Source of the DNA: Pseudotamlana haliotis
GTDB taxonomy: Bacteria > Bacteroidota > Bacteroidia > Flavobacteriales > Flavobacteriaceae
DNA: 64,000 bases
Assembly: GCF_008806375.1 (NCBI RefSeq)
Contig: NZ_WAAT01000028.1
Location: forward strand, 215,278-279,277
Direction of reading: 5' to 3'
Positions 1 through 8,839 of this stretch are shown here, in pieces; position 1 is the first letter of the stretch; every line of letters starts with the position of its first letter. Under the pieces are notes generated by a model. It was not told the DNA's origin and ran no database searches. It saw only the letters and a program-made list of their open reading frames with translations. Both the position numbers and the translations under genes were made by a program.

Positions 1-816
1 TAATAGTGCAAATGACGTTGGGTCATCTAAGCTTAATGTGATGCTGTAGTTTTCAATAGCATCTTCATAGCGTTTTAGTTTTTCCAACACTTTACCACGT
101 TCTAGGTAAGCGCCAACAAAAGTATCGTCAGAAATGATGGCAAAATCATAAGCAGCTAAAGCTTTTTTGTAATCTTTTAATAGAAAGTATTGTTTCCCTA
201 ACTGATGCCAAGCCACCTCACAGTATGGGTTTTTATCTAAAAAGATGTTTAAATATGAAATAGCATCTTCATGCTGATTTAAAATTTCGAAACAATAGAT
301 GATGTTGTAAAGTGCTGAGTAGTCGTTGAAATCTGTTTCTAAACATTTCATGAAGTTGTTTTTAGCTTCTTCAAAATTGTCTAAAAACAAATACTCCATA
401 CCAATTAATGAATATAGGTCGACCACATCATCGGTAAGATCTAATGCTTGTTTAAGTACCATGATGGCTTGCTCATGATCGTCTCTTTTAGAGAAAATAT
501 TGGCCTTCTGAATATAAATTTCTTCATTATTCGGGTCCAAACTGTATAACTCACTTAATAAGTCATCGGCTTCATCTAACTTATCTTCAAAAACAAAAAT
601 TTCAACTTTAAAAAGTCTTAAATTAGTAGAGGAAGGATGTTGATCTAAACCTAATTTAATTGCTTTTTTTGCTAAAGCAATTTTACCTTGATTGAGGTAA
701 TGGTGAATGATGTTTTCAAATTCTTCAGAATCAAAGAATAAAACATGATTTGTTTTTAACATCGATTCAAACTTGGTAAGCGGCAAATTTTTGTTGTCAT
801 CATGACTAAACTCCAT
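1..816 (-). CDS. Tetratricopeptide-repeat protein (C-terminus outside window)
   Basis: The reading frame is open from an ATG at 816 to the window edge, giving 272 visible residues and no stop codon. The protein starts M-E-F-S-H-D-D and is built of helical repeats with TPR-like spacing, for example A-I-M-V-L-K-Q-A-L-D-L followed by A-L-A-A-Y-D-F-A-I about 100 residues later. No signal peptide or membrane segment is seen, so it is probably a cytoplasmic scaffold; TPRs bind partner proteins and no catalytic function is implied. It is the third gene of a minus-strand run after the OstA-like protein and the aminotransferase, but 156 bp separate it from the aminotransferase, so co-transcription is uncertain. 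Confidence 0.8.
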   Translation of the reverse strand, partial: MEFSHDDNKNLPLTKFESMLKTNHVLFFDSEEFENIIHHYLNQGKIALAKKAIKLGLDQHPSSTNLRLFKVEIFVFEDKLDEADDLLSELYSLDPNNEEIYIQKANIFSKRDDHEQAIMVLKQALDLTDDVVDLYSLIGMEYLFLDNFEEAKNNFMKCLETDFNDYSALYNIIYCFEILNQHEDAISYLNIFLDKNPYCEVAWHQLGKQYFLLKDYKKALAAYDFAIISDDTFVGAYLERGKVLEKLKRYEDAIENYSITLSLDDPTSFALL

Positions 817-972
817 AAGCACATTTGTGAGGTTCAACTTTATTAAAGTTACTATTCTATTTAAAGGTTAGTCGTAAACGGACTAAATGTTTTCAACAAA
901 GTAATCAACAAAAGTAGTGTTTTATCGGGTGATTTATTGTTTTTTATTGATAATCAATGAGTTAAAATTGTG

Positions 973-2157
973 TTAATCGTCAATTATTTGGTCAAGAATA
1001 TCCAAAATAGTTTGACAACCTTCAGTTATTTCGCTGTTTGAGATGGTTAAAGGCGGGGTAATTCTTACTGCTTTCGGCTCAAACAAGAGCCAGAATAAGA
1101 TTAAACCTTGATTTTGAGCGGTTAAAATAAGGTGGTTTACCTTTTCTGCATCGGGTAAGATTAAAGCTAGCATGAGCCCTTTTCCTCTTATTTCACTAAT
1201 TAAAGGATGTACCAAGAGCTTTCTGAAAAGTGCCTCTTTTTCTAAGGCTTGCTGCATTAAACGGCTTTCGATAATTTCTTTTAATGTGGCTAATGCTGAA
1301 GCTGCAATCACGGGGTGACCACCAAACGTTGTAATATGCCCCAGTTTAGGATTGTCTTGTAATAAATCCATTAGAGCACTTGAGGCTGTAAAAGCCCCAA
1401 TAGGCATGCCGCCACCAAGTCCTTTTCCTGTGACAATAATATCTGGCGTACAGTTGTAATTTTCAAACCCGAAAAGTTTTCCTGTTCGTCCAATACCTGG
1501 TTGAATTTCGTCTAATATTAATAGTGCTCCCACTTGAGTACAGCGGGTTCTCACTTTTTCTAAATAACCATTGGTAGGCTCAATAAAGCCCGCACCTCCT
1601 TGTATAGTTTCTAAAATAACACAGGCGGTATGTTCGGTGATTTGATTTAAATGAGCACTATTATTAAAGTCTATAAAGCGAACATTTGGTAATAGAGGTC
1701 TGAAGGCTTGTTTGCGTTCTTCAAAACCCATAACGCTCATGGAGCCCATGGTGTTACCGTGATAAGCTTTGTTTGCGGCTATAATTTCACTACGCCCTGT
1801 TGCACGTTTTGCTAATTTTAAAGCCCCTTCAATGGCTTCGGTACCTGAGTTAGTTAAATATGTTTTTTCAAATGGTTCAGGCAATTGTGACGCGATGAGC
1901 TTACTGAGTGCTACGGCCGGTTGCTGGGCATATTCACCGTAAACCATAACATGCATGTATTTGTCAAGCTGTTCTTTTATAGCTGAAACCACTTTTGGGT
2001 GGTTGTGACCTAATGGACAAGCAGAAACCCCAGCAACAAAGTCTAAGTATTGTTTGTTGGTGGTGTCATAAATATAGGAGCCTTTGGCATGAGAAACCTC
2101 CATTGCTAGAGGATGTGTTGAGGTTTGAGCTTGGTATTTAAGAAAATCTGAAGTCAT
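973..2157 (-). CDS. Class-III PLP-dependent aminotransferase (aspartate aminotransferase family)
   Basis: A 394-residue fold-type I, class-III aminotransferase. The PLP lysine is about residue 245 in I-V-T-G-K-G-L-G-G-G; the D-E-I-Q motif that contacts the cofactor is near residue 216; T-N-S-G-T-E-A near 102-108 binds phosphate. The length matches acetylornithine/ornithine aminotransferases, and the family moves an amino group between an omega-amine and 2-oxoglutarate. The exact substrate cannot be read from sequence: there is no arg operon here, and many Bacteroidota carry this stand-alone paralogue next to an OstA-like gene. The start lies 12 bp after the ostA-like stop, which suggests co-transcription. 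It is a cytoplasmic enzyme with no visible defect. Confidence 0.85.
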   Translation of the reverse strand: MTSDFLKYQAQTSTHPLAMEVSHAKGSYIYDTTNKQYLDFVAGVSACPLGHNHPKVVSAIKEQLDKYMHVMVYGEYAQQPAVALSKLIASQLPEPFEKTYLTNSGTEAIEGALKLAKRATGRSEIIAANKAYHGNTMGSMSVMGFEERKQAFRPLLPNVRFIDFNNSAHLNQITEHTACVILETIQGGAGFIEPTNGYLEKVRTRCTQVGALLILDEIQPGIGRTGKLFGFENYNCTPDIIVTGKGLGGGMPIGAFTASSALMDLLQDNPKLGHITTFGGHPVIAASALATLKEIIESRLMQQALEKEALFRKLLVHPLISEIRGKGLMLALILPDAEKVNHLILTAQNQGLILFWLLFEPKAVRITPPLTISNSEITEGCQTILDILDQIIDD

Positions 2158-2169
2158 TTGTTTCTAGAT

Positions 2170-4317
2170 TTAATGTGTTAAAATTTCAACAAGCTTGGCA
2201 CCCCATAAATATATAGAATCATTTTTTTGGACATCACTGATTAAACATCTCAACTTACTACCGTCATTACTTTTAACGCCGGTTAATGTATATTCTTTCC
2301 AATCGTTGGTTAAGGTAATAGGTAAAGTATGATAAACAGCAAAGTCGGTATCTGCACGTTGAAACCTGATTCTCGTTTTTCCTTTCCCTTTCATCCAAAT
2401 TGAAAATTTAAAAGTCCCATAGGTTTTGTTAACCACCTGATAGATGTGTCCGTCTCTAGTACCTGTTCCAGTTATGAAATCAGTAACGTCATTGTTCATA
2501 GGGTTTTTGGTTGAGCTTATATCTGCCTTAACCGCATTTTTCAGCCATTTAGAACTGCTAAATACATTAGGGGATTCTAATAAATTCTCTGATTCTGTTT
2601 GCTTTGGTATATTACGAGCCGCTTTGTTTTTATGAGGCTCTCCCTTACCTGCTTGCTTTATGCGTTCAAGCATGTCTTCATCAAAAAAGGCTCCTGAAGG
2701 CACATAATCTTCCAATCCTTTAATTACAGGGAGTTCCAAGGGCGGGTCATCACTAAACAGATCTTCTACACTGGTAGGGCGTTCCTCTTCACGCCAATCA
2801 AAGCCTTTGAGGAACTTGTCTTTTTTGGGGTATTTTGATTCTGGAATTAGGTCACCATCCACTTGGTTGAATCTTGAATATTCCTCAATATCGCCTTCAG
2901 CAAATAATATTTTAATACTTCCTGATTTGGCCTTATCTATTCCTATAAGCTCTTGTTTATCATTTCGGGCATAGAAAATGGATTCGGCATTTTTAATAAT
3001 GTCTACTTCCCTCAAAGCGTTTTCATCATTAAATTGTCCTACCAAGCGTAACCCGTAAATTTGATTATAAGCGTTGTCTGCTAAAGTGTCTTTGCTTGTA
3101 ATAAAAGCGTGATTAAAAACTAAAAGCGAGTCTATTTTTTCGGTTTTGTTGTTTGATATGAGATGGATGGTGTCTCCGGTCATTTGGTTTTCAAAATTCC
3201 ATAGAATGGGTTTCCTAGCGGTTGAAAATTTATCACCAAATGATAAACGCGGAATGTTTATTAATTTTGTGAGTCCTGTTTTTTGATTGGCATAGATAGA
3301 ATCTGATTTACCCGTGATATCAGATTTAAATATTTTTGCATTGTAATAGGCGTTAATGATACGGTTATCAGGTTTTCCGGTAACCATAATTTTATCGGCA
3401 TGCATGAATACCGAATCTTTTTCTTGTACAGTAATCGCTAAAGCACGTTTTGTAATGAATAGGGAGTCCTTAGCTCTGTAAACTTCGGCGTAATGCCCTT
3501 TGATAATACTTTTGTTGAGTGTATCGGTAACTTTTATATTGTTGGTTGCCGAAGCAAAACTTTTTGTGTTGTCAAAATACAAGCTGTCACCCTCAATAAT
3601 ACGGTTGTCGTAATCGATTCGGGCGTTTTTTAGAGCATAACCCACTTCTAGTTTGGTGTCATAAAATCCTTTTTCACAATAGGTTTTACTAGTTTGAGTG
3701 GTAATGGTTGAAGGCCCAAATAGGTAGGCAAAGCCAGTATCTGAATAAAAATCAAAAAAATTAGAGTTTATAGTCGATTCTTTATTTACAAGAACCACAT
3801 CGTTTACAAACTGGTATTTTTTACTATCCATGTAATACCGCCCAATCTTACTTGTAATGGTTCCTGAAGAATCTTTTACCACTTTACCACCGTTTTTGTA
3901 AAAGGCCTGCTGTTTAACACGGTCAAAATAAAGAGTATCTGACGAGATGGTAGAATGGGGGTCTGTTAAGACCACATCGCCACTAGCAAAAGCGAGTTCT
4001 GTGATGCCACTATATTCCACATATTTTGAAGTCATATTAATGGTGTCTCCTTGCTTTACAGTAACATTACCATAGGCCTCAACAAAATTTTCCTCACCAT
4101 AATGAATGGCGCGGTCGGCCCACATGTTTGAACCGCCATGAATGATGTGTACTTGCTGTTTGTCATCACGAGTTAAAACCTTCGCACCAGGATAGTTTTC
4201 TTCGTCAATAGTAAGTTTTCCAGCGTACTCGATTTGAATCTGTCGTTTTTCTTGAGCGCTGTTAACCGAAACAAAACCAATAATTAAGGTAATTAATAAA
4301 ACTTGAAGTTTGTTCAA
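2170..4317 (-). CDS. OstA-like LPS-transport family protein with extra C-terminal domain
   Basis: Repeated OstA/LptA-type segments (G-N-V-T-V-K-Q-G-D-T, G-D-V-V-L-T-D-P) fill about the first 500 residues. They point to a periplasmic beta-jellyroll protein of the lipopolysaccharide-transport family. I prefer a TTG start at 4317 (715 aa): it gives a clean signal peptide (M-N-K-L-Q-V-L-L-I-T-L, with cleavage after V-N-S-A), and a -7 box TATTTTTG sits just upstream at 4335-4342. An ATG at 4356 would give 728 aa but would overlap that promoter. After a low-complexity linker, the last roughly 140 residues (N-L-L-E-S-P-N onward, with F-S-I-W-M-K-G-K-G-K-T-R-I-R) look like a carbohydrate-binding-type beta-sandwich that OstA proteins usually lack. 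Confidence 0.8.
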   Translation of the reverse strand: MNKLQVLLITLIIGFVSVNSAQEKRQIQIEYAGKLTIDEENYPGAKVLTRDDKQQVHIIHGGSNMWADRAIHYGEENFVEAYGNVTVKQGDTINMTSKYVEYSGITELAFASGDVVLTDPHSTISSDTLYFDRVKQQAFYKNGGKVVKDSSGTITSKIGRYYMDSKKYQFVNDVVLVNKESTINSNFFDFYSDTGFAYLFGPSTITTQTSKTYCEKGFYDTKLEVGYALKNARIDYDNRIIEGDSLYFDNTKSFASATNNIKVTDTLNKSIIKGHYAEVYRAKDSLFITKRALAITVQEKDSVFMHADKIMVTGKPDNRIINAYYNAKIFKSDITGKSDSIYANQKTGLTKLINIPRLSFGDKFSTARKPILWNFENQMTGDTIHLISNNKTEKIDSLLVFNHAFITSKDTLADNAYNQIYGLRLVGQFNDENALREVDIIKNAESIFYARNDKQELIGIDKAKSGSIKILFAEGDIEEYSRFNQVDGDLIPESKYPKKDKFLKGFDWREEERPTSVEDLFSDDPPLELPVIKGLEDYVPSGAFFDEDMLERIKQAGKGEPHKNKAARNIPKQTESENLLESPNVFSSSKWLKNAVKADISSTKNPMNNDVTDFITGTGTRDGHIYQVVNKTYGTFKFSIWMKGKGKTRIRFQRADTDFAVYHTLPITLTNDWKEYTLTGVKSNDGSKLRCLISDVQKNDSIYLWGAKLVEILTH

Positions 4318-4334
4318 AGTATAAAAGTTTGTGG

Positions 4335-4342
4335 CAAAAATA
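4335..4342 (-). promoter_or_regulatory. -7 promoter box for the OstA-like gene
   Basis: The plus strand reads CAAAAATA, so the minus strand carries TATTTTTG, a match to the Bacteroidota -7 consensus TAnnTTTG. It lies 18 bp upstream of the preferred TTG start and inside the longer ATG-initiated frame, which supports the shorter protein. No clear -33 TTG was found. Confidence 0.45.
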
Positions 4343-4356
4343 ACGATTAATACCAT

Positions 4357-4717
4357 GTCTTGTTTAAAATTACGGTAAAAGAAAATGGTGATCTTTTGTA
4401 TTATATAAAATGGAAAACTAAGGCATAGCCAAAGCTATAGTTTCTTTTTATGCTCAAATAGAACGCACAAAAGCGTGTTTTATTAGGGGTGTTTTGAATG
4501 CAATTAAAAAAACATAAAAGCTCTCAAGTAGCGCGTATGACTTGAAATAGTCTGGTTTTATACACAATATCTGAAGATATAAATTATATTAGTGGTTCGT
4601 AATAAAATACCTGAAATAAGTGCATTGTTCTTTGATAAATCAAAGTTCATGATAGTAAGTATTTTAGGTGTAACTGGAAAAGAATTAATTATATCAAATT
4701 AAGGATATTAAAAGTAC
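4357..4717. other. Intergenic region between ostA-like gene and RM locus
   Basis: About 360 bp with no credible gene between two divergent transcription units. It is AT-rich. The only ordered feature is a perfect inverted repeat, CTTTGATAAATCAAAG, at 4630-4645, about 75 bp upstream of hsdM. It could be an operator for the restriction-modification locus, but no controller gene is present nearby. No TAnnTTTG box was found at a convincing distance from hsdM. Confidence 0.4.
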
Positions 4718-6269
4718 ATGGCAAAAACAGACACTACCAGTTTCGAGAAGAAACTCTTTAAAGCAGCAGACAAGCTCCGTAAAAACATTGATGCTGCCGA
4801 ATACAAACACGTAGTACTAGGCTTAATTTTTTTAAAATAGATTTCAGAATCCTTTACAGAACTCTATCACAAACTAGAAGCAGACGAGTGGAGCGACCCA
4901 GAAGATAGAGACGAATACATTGCCGAAAACACCTTTTTTGTGCCTAAACTTGCCCGTTGGGGCCATATACACGCTCATGCTAAACTGCCTACCATTGGGC
5001 AAACCATTGACGAAGCTATGGAAGCTATTGAAAAGGAAAACAATGAACTAAAAAATGTACTACCACAAGTATACGGTAAGGCTAATTTAGATAAAGCGGC
5101 TCTTGGGCAATTAATAGATTTAATAAGTAACACCGAATTACAAGCCGAAAACGAAAACTCTAAAGATCTTTTTGGACGAGTGTACGAGTATTTTTTAGGT
5201 GAATTTGCCAATGCCGAAGGAAAAAAAGGTGGTCAGTTTTATACCCCAAAAGCCATTGTGAAACTCATGGTAGAAATGATTGAACCTTACCAAGGGCGTG
5301 TGTATGATCCCGCTTGTGGTTCTGGGGGCATGTTTGTCATGTTCTGAAAAATTTGTAACCGAACACAGCGGAAACATAAAAGACATTACCGTATACGGAC
5401 AAGAAAGCAACCATACCACATGGAAACTGTCTAGAATGAATTTAGCCATACGCAACATTAACAGCAAGTTTGTGGTGTGGAATAACGAGGGGACTTTTTT
5501 AAAAGATGCCCACCCCGATTTAAAAGCCGATTACATTCTTGCCAACCCACCCTTTAATCAAAAAGATTGGGGTATAGATATTTTACAAGAAGATGGCCGC
5601 TGGAAACATGGTACACCACCCAGTGGAAATGCGAACTTTGGCTGGATGCAACACATGCTTTATCATTTAGCACCACAAGGTGTCATGGCAACCGTTTTAT
5701 CTAATGGCTCATTAAGTTCTAATACCTCGGGTGAAGGTGATATTCGTAAAAATTTGGTAGATAGCGATTTGGTAGAGTGTATTGTTGCCTTACCTAAACA
5801 ACTATTTTATAACACAGGTATTCCTGCCTGTATTTGGTTTTTACGGAGAGAAAAAGCCAACCACAACAAGGAAGTATTGTTTATAGATGCCTCTGAAATG
5901 GGCTTCATGAAAGACCGTGTACACCGCGATTTTACAGACGAAGACATTGCTAAAATACGAGACACCTACATCAATTGGAGAGCTGTCACCTCGAGCCCAG
6001 TCAAGAGGTCTCAAAACGGTAGCGAAGAATCTCCTTATAAAGACATAAAAGGTTATTGCAAAAGCGCAACTCTCGAAGCCATACAAAAACATAGCTACGT
6101 ACTTACCCCTGGTCGTTATGTGGGCATACCCGATGAAGAAGATGACGGTATTCCCTTTGAAGAAAAAATGCAGACATTGACTGCTTTATTAAAAGAGCAA
6201 ATGGATAAAGAGCAAATACTGAATGAAGAAATTGATATACAGTTGGCTAAAATTGGGATGCGTTTATGA
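4718..6269 (+). pseudogene. hsdM: Type I restriction-modification methyltransferase subunit HsdM, broken
   Basis: Three reading-frame pieces together encode a complete HsdM (about 516 aa if repaired). The first starts at ATG 4718 and ends at TAG 4838-4840; this codon sits where the family has Tyr in L-K-Y-I-S, and the same frame continues afterwards with normal HsdM sequence. A second lesion, one extra base (likely T) near 5340, ends that frame at TGA 5345, directly after methylase motif I (D-P-A-C-G-S-G-G). The +1 frame continues with S-E-K-F-V and contains motif IV N-P-P-F. HsdM binds S-adenosylmethionine and methylates adenine in the site chosen by HsdS. With both lesions, no full-length subunit can be made without read-through and frameshifting. 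The end overlaps hsdS as ATGA. Confidence 0.9.
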
Positions 6270-7327
6270 GTAGCGTAAATAAAATACCAAATGGGTGGAT
6301 TGAAACTACTTTGGGGTTAATTATGGAAATTTCAAGTGGTAAAACTCGGCCAAAGATTGAAGGGGGAATTCCAATTTATGGAGGTAACGGAATTATGGGA
6401 TATGGTAATAAGGGTAACCAAGAAAAGGCTTCAATTATAGTTGGACGAGTTGGAGCTTACTGTGGTGCAGTTTATTTAGAAAAAAAACCTTTTTGGCTTT
6501 CTGATAATGCTTTAGGAGTATTAAATAACTTAGATTCAGATTTAATGTTTTTATATTACAAGCTTATCTCAATGAAACTGAATAATCACGCCATTGGTGG
6601 GGCACAACCACTAGTTACTCAAACATTACTCAAAGAGTTAGAAATTTTAATCCCCAAAAGCATAGAAGAACAAAAAGTCATAGCCAACATCCTCACGGCA
6701 TTTGATGATAAAATAGAAAACTTAGAAGCTCAAAACCTTACCCTAGAGCAAACCGCACAAACTATTTTTAAAGAGTGGTTTGGTAAATATCAAGTAGGTG
6801 ATGAGTTGCCTGAGGGGTGGCGCGTTGGGAAAATTGAGGATCTTTTAGAAATTAAATATGGTAAAGATCATAAGCACTTGAAAGCGGGGAGGGTTCCACT
6901 TTACGGTTCTGGTGGAATTATGAGATATGTAGAGAAACCATTATATGATAAAGACTCTATATTAATACCCCGAAAAGGTACCTTGAGTAACTTATTTTAC
7001 TTAAGCCAACCTTTTTGGTCAGTCGACACAATGTTTTATAGTAAAATAAAACGTTCTTTTTTTGGAAGATTTACTTTCCTCTTTTTAAAATCTATTGATT
7101 TATCATTAATGGATGTTGGTTCTGCTGTACCGAGTTTAACAACCCAAGTATTGAATCAAATACCAGTCATCATCCCAAAAGATGAAATAGCTATTAAATT
7201 TAACAAGATTGTTTCTACTTTTTATGAAAAGTCAGAAACTAACAATTTCCAAATCCAAACTCTAAAACAAACCAGAGATACTTTGTTGCCCAAATTAATG
7301 AGTGGGCAGGTTCGGGTTAAAATGTAG
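6266..7327 (+). CDS. hsdS: Type I restriction-modification specificity subunit HsdS
   Basis: 353 aa with two target-recognition domains. Each opens with the usual G-W pattern (N-G-W-I-E-T-T-L near residue 8, L-P-E-G-W-R-V near 180) and contains a Y-G-G/G-S-G turn (I-P-I-Y-G-G-N-G; V-P-L-Y-G-S-G-G). Each is followed by a helical spacer such as S-I-E-E-Q-K-V-I-A-N-I-L. HsdS selects the bipartite DNA target for methylation and cleavage by the HsdMRS complex. The frame is intact although both partner subunits are disrupted. The start codon overlaps the hsdM stop by four bases. The stop codon lies inside the left copy of an 18-bp direct repeat whose second copy follows the next gene. Confidence 0.9.
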   Translation: MSSVNKIPNGWIETTLGLIMEISSGKTRPKIEGGIPIYGGNGIMGYGNKGNQEKASIIVGRVGAYCGAVYLEKKPFWLSDNALGVLNNLDSDLMFLYYKLISMKLNNHAIGGAQPLVTQTLLKELEILIPKSIEEQKVIANILTAFDDKIENLEAQNLTLEQTAQTIFKEWFGKYQVGDELPEGWRVGKIEDLLEIKYGKDHKHLKAGRVPLYGSGGIMRYVEKPLYDKDSILIPRKGTLSNLFYLSQPFWSVDTMFYSKIKRSFFGRFTFLFLKSIDLSLMDVGSAVPSLTTQVLNQIPVIIPKDEIAIKFNKIVSTFYEKSETNNFQIQTLKQTRDTLLPKLMSGQVRVKM

Positions 7328-7336
7328 AAATAAGTT
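7319..7336 (+). repeat. 18-bp direct repeat, left copy (overlaps hsdS stop)
   Basis: AAAATGTAGAAATAAGTT occurs here and again, exactly, at 8724-8741. The two copies bracket the ApeA-like gene. This copy includes the last Met codon and the TAG stop of hsdS. Confidence 0.85.
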
Positions 7337-7341
7337 ATGTC

Positions 7342-8724
7342 ATGATTAAAGAAAGCACGTATATAGGTTATTGGTGGTTTCAAGAAAATTCAGAAAATGA
7401 ATTTCAAGGGGTTTTAAACTTTGAAACTAATGGAGATGTTGTCCTAAATGTTTTAGACGAATCGAAAAATGTTGATTTCAACCAGTTATTTAGAAGTAAA
7501 AAAGAAATACCTACTATTATTGGTTTAGCAAAAGATAGAGTTACTAATAAGGAGTTCTCTTTTAAACTAATAGATGCTTATGTTGTTTCAAGCTCAAGCT
7601 CATTTAACAGGTTAAAAAGTTTTAGTATTAAATCATACTCAGTATTAAAATCCCAAAGCAACGATTTTAGTTCAGATTTAGAATTTGATGTTTTAATTTT
7701 AAAAACAGATTTATTAGACGATTGGCTTAATATATATGGCCATAAGTTTAGTGTTAACGAAGGTATACCTAACTTTAATCTTAGTTATAAGCAACCTGAT
7801 GAAATTACACTGTTTCAATCGGAGGATTTTTCATTAAAAGCTTATTTTAGTGTAAGTCACAGTCTAATTTTTAGTAAAAAAATTGATGTTGAGCAATCGG
7901 CATGTCTTAATTTATATTTCACAGCACCTAAAAAGCTTCAAGAATTAAAACCTTATATTAGGATGATAAGAGACTTTTTTTCTCTTGCTGTTGGTCTCCC
8001 AATAAACATTACCAAAACTGTATTTAGTAAAATTGTAGAAGGAGAAAATAAACCTGATATTAATTTTGAATTATATCAAAAAAGTAAATATGAAAGTAGG
8101 ATTCCAACTTTTTTAGAAACCAAAAGAATGCTAATTACTTATAATCTTATTAAAGATTCTCCAAATGAGGTATTTGCAAATTGGTTTAAAAAGTACGACG
8201 CATTAAAATTTTTAATGAACAATTATTTTGGCTCGTTGTACAATGAATTTAAATATGTTGAAGATAAATTCTTAGATTTTATATTTTCAATTGAAGTTTA
8301 TCATAGAGCTAAATTTGGTGGATTTGATTTAAAGGATGAATCATATTTAAAAATTAGAGATCGAGTTCTTAGTTCGGTTAAAGATAACAGTGATAAACAG
8401 TGGTTAGAAGCAAGATTGAAAAAATATACTGAAAACACACTACAATCGAGATTAAGGAATATATTAGAGTTAAACAAAGAAAGTTTAAGCGGTCTAATTG
8501 AAAATAATGAGTTGTTTTTAAAGAAAATTGTAGAAACAAGGCATTACCATGTTCATAGCTCGATTAAAAATGATGAATATATTATAAAAAATGCCATTGA
8601 GTTATCTAGAATCAATAAAAAACTCGAAATAACAATTCAAGCTATTTTACTTTCAGAACTTGGCTTTAAACAAGATGTGATAAATAAAAGGTTAAGAAAA
8701 AATAGCCCATTTACTTTTAACTAA
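7342..8724 (+). CDS. apeA: ApeA-like HEPN-domain anti-phage defence protein
   Basis: 460 aa. The N-terminus (Y-I-G-Y-W-W-F-Q-E-N near residues 7-16, then a short beta-rich G-V-L-N-F segment) matches the pattern of the ApeA N-terminal domain. The C-terminus is helical and carries R-H-Y-H-V-H at residues 400-405, an R-x4-H motif diagnostic of HEPN ribonucleases. Known ApeA proteins give anti-phage defence as single genes, probably by RNA cleavage after infection; that role is inferred here. The gene begins 14 bp after hsdS and ends at the right copy of an 18-bp direct repeat. Its base composition looks more AT-rich than the hsdM and hsdR genes. The family call rests on motif recognition, not a search. 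Confidence 0.7.
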   Translation: MIKESTYIGYWWFQENSENEFQGVLNFETNGDVVLNVLDESKNVDFNQLFRSKKEIPTIIGLAKDRVTNKEFSFKLIDAYVVSSSSSFNRLKSFSIKSYSVLKSQSNDFSSDLEFDVLILKTDLLDDWLNIYGHKFSVNEGIPNFNLSYKQPDEITLFQSEDFSLKAYFSVSHSLIFSKKIDVEQSACLNLYFTAPKKLQELKPYIRMIRDFFSLAVGLPINITKTVFSKIVEGENKPDINFELYQKSKYESRIPTFLETKRMLITYNLIKDSPNEVFANWFKKYDALKFLMNNYFGSLYNEFKYVEDKFLDFIFSIEVYHRAKFGGFDLKDESYLKIRDRVLSSVKDNSDKQWLEARLKKYTENTLQSRLRNILELNKESLSGLIENNELFLKKIVETRHYHVHSSIKNDEYIIKNAIELSRINKKLEITIQAILLSELGFKQDVINKRLRKNSPFTFN

Positions 8725-8741
8725 AAATGTAGAAATAAGTT
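8724..8741 (+). repeat. 18-bp direct repeat, right copy (after apeA-like gene)
   Basis: Exact second copy of AAAATGTAGAAATAAGTT, 1,405 bp from the first. It begins at the last base of the ApeA-like stop codon. The interval contains one gene and nothing else, which looks like a cassette boundary. Confidence 0.85.
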
Positions 8742-8812
8742 TTAATTACACTTGTCTACCTACTTAAAAATGCATTATTGTAAAAATAACATGTTTTTTA
8801 AATGCTTATTTG

Positions 8813-8820
8813 TACATTTG
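8813..8820 (+). promoter_or_regulatory. -7 promoter box for the DUF4143 ATPase
   Basis: TACATTTG matches TAnnTTTG and lies 20 bp upstream of the ATG at 8840. It makes an upstream ATG at 8810 unlikely as the start. It also implies that the ATPase and hsdR can be transcribed independently of hsdM-hsdS. Confidence 0.55.
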
Positions 8821-8839
8821 TGTTAAATTAAGAAATAAT

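Noticed and set aside
4630-4645. The palindrome CTTTGATAAATCAAAG as an FNR site
   Set aside because: Half-sites TTGAT/ATCAA are present but only 2 bp apart, too close for an FNR-type dimer, and there is no anaerobic gene next to it.
5280-6269. A separate 329-residue methyltransferase gene starting at 5280
   Set aside because: Its first 20 codons are out-of-frame hsdM; the real homology begins only at S-E-K-F after the frameshift. It is a fragment of the broken hsdM.
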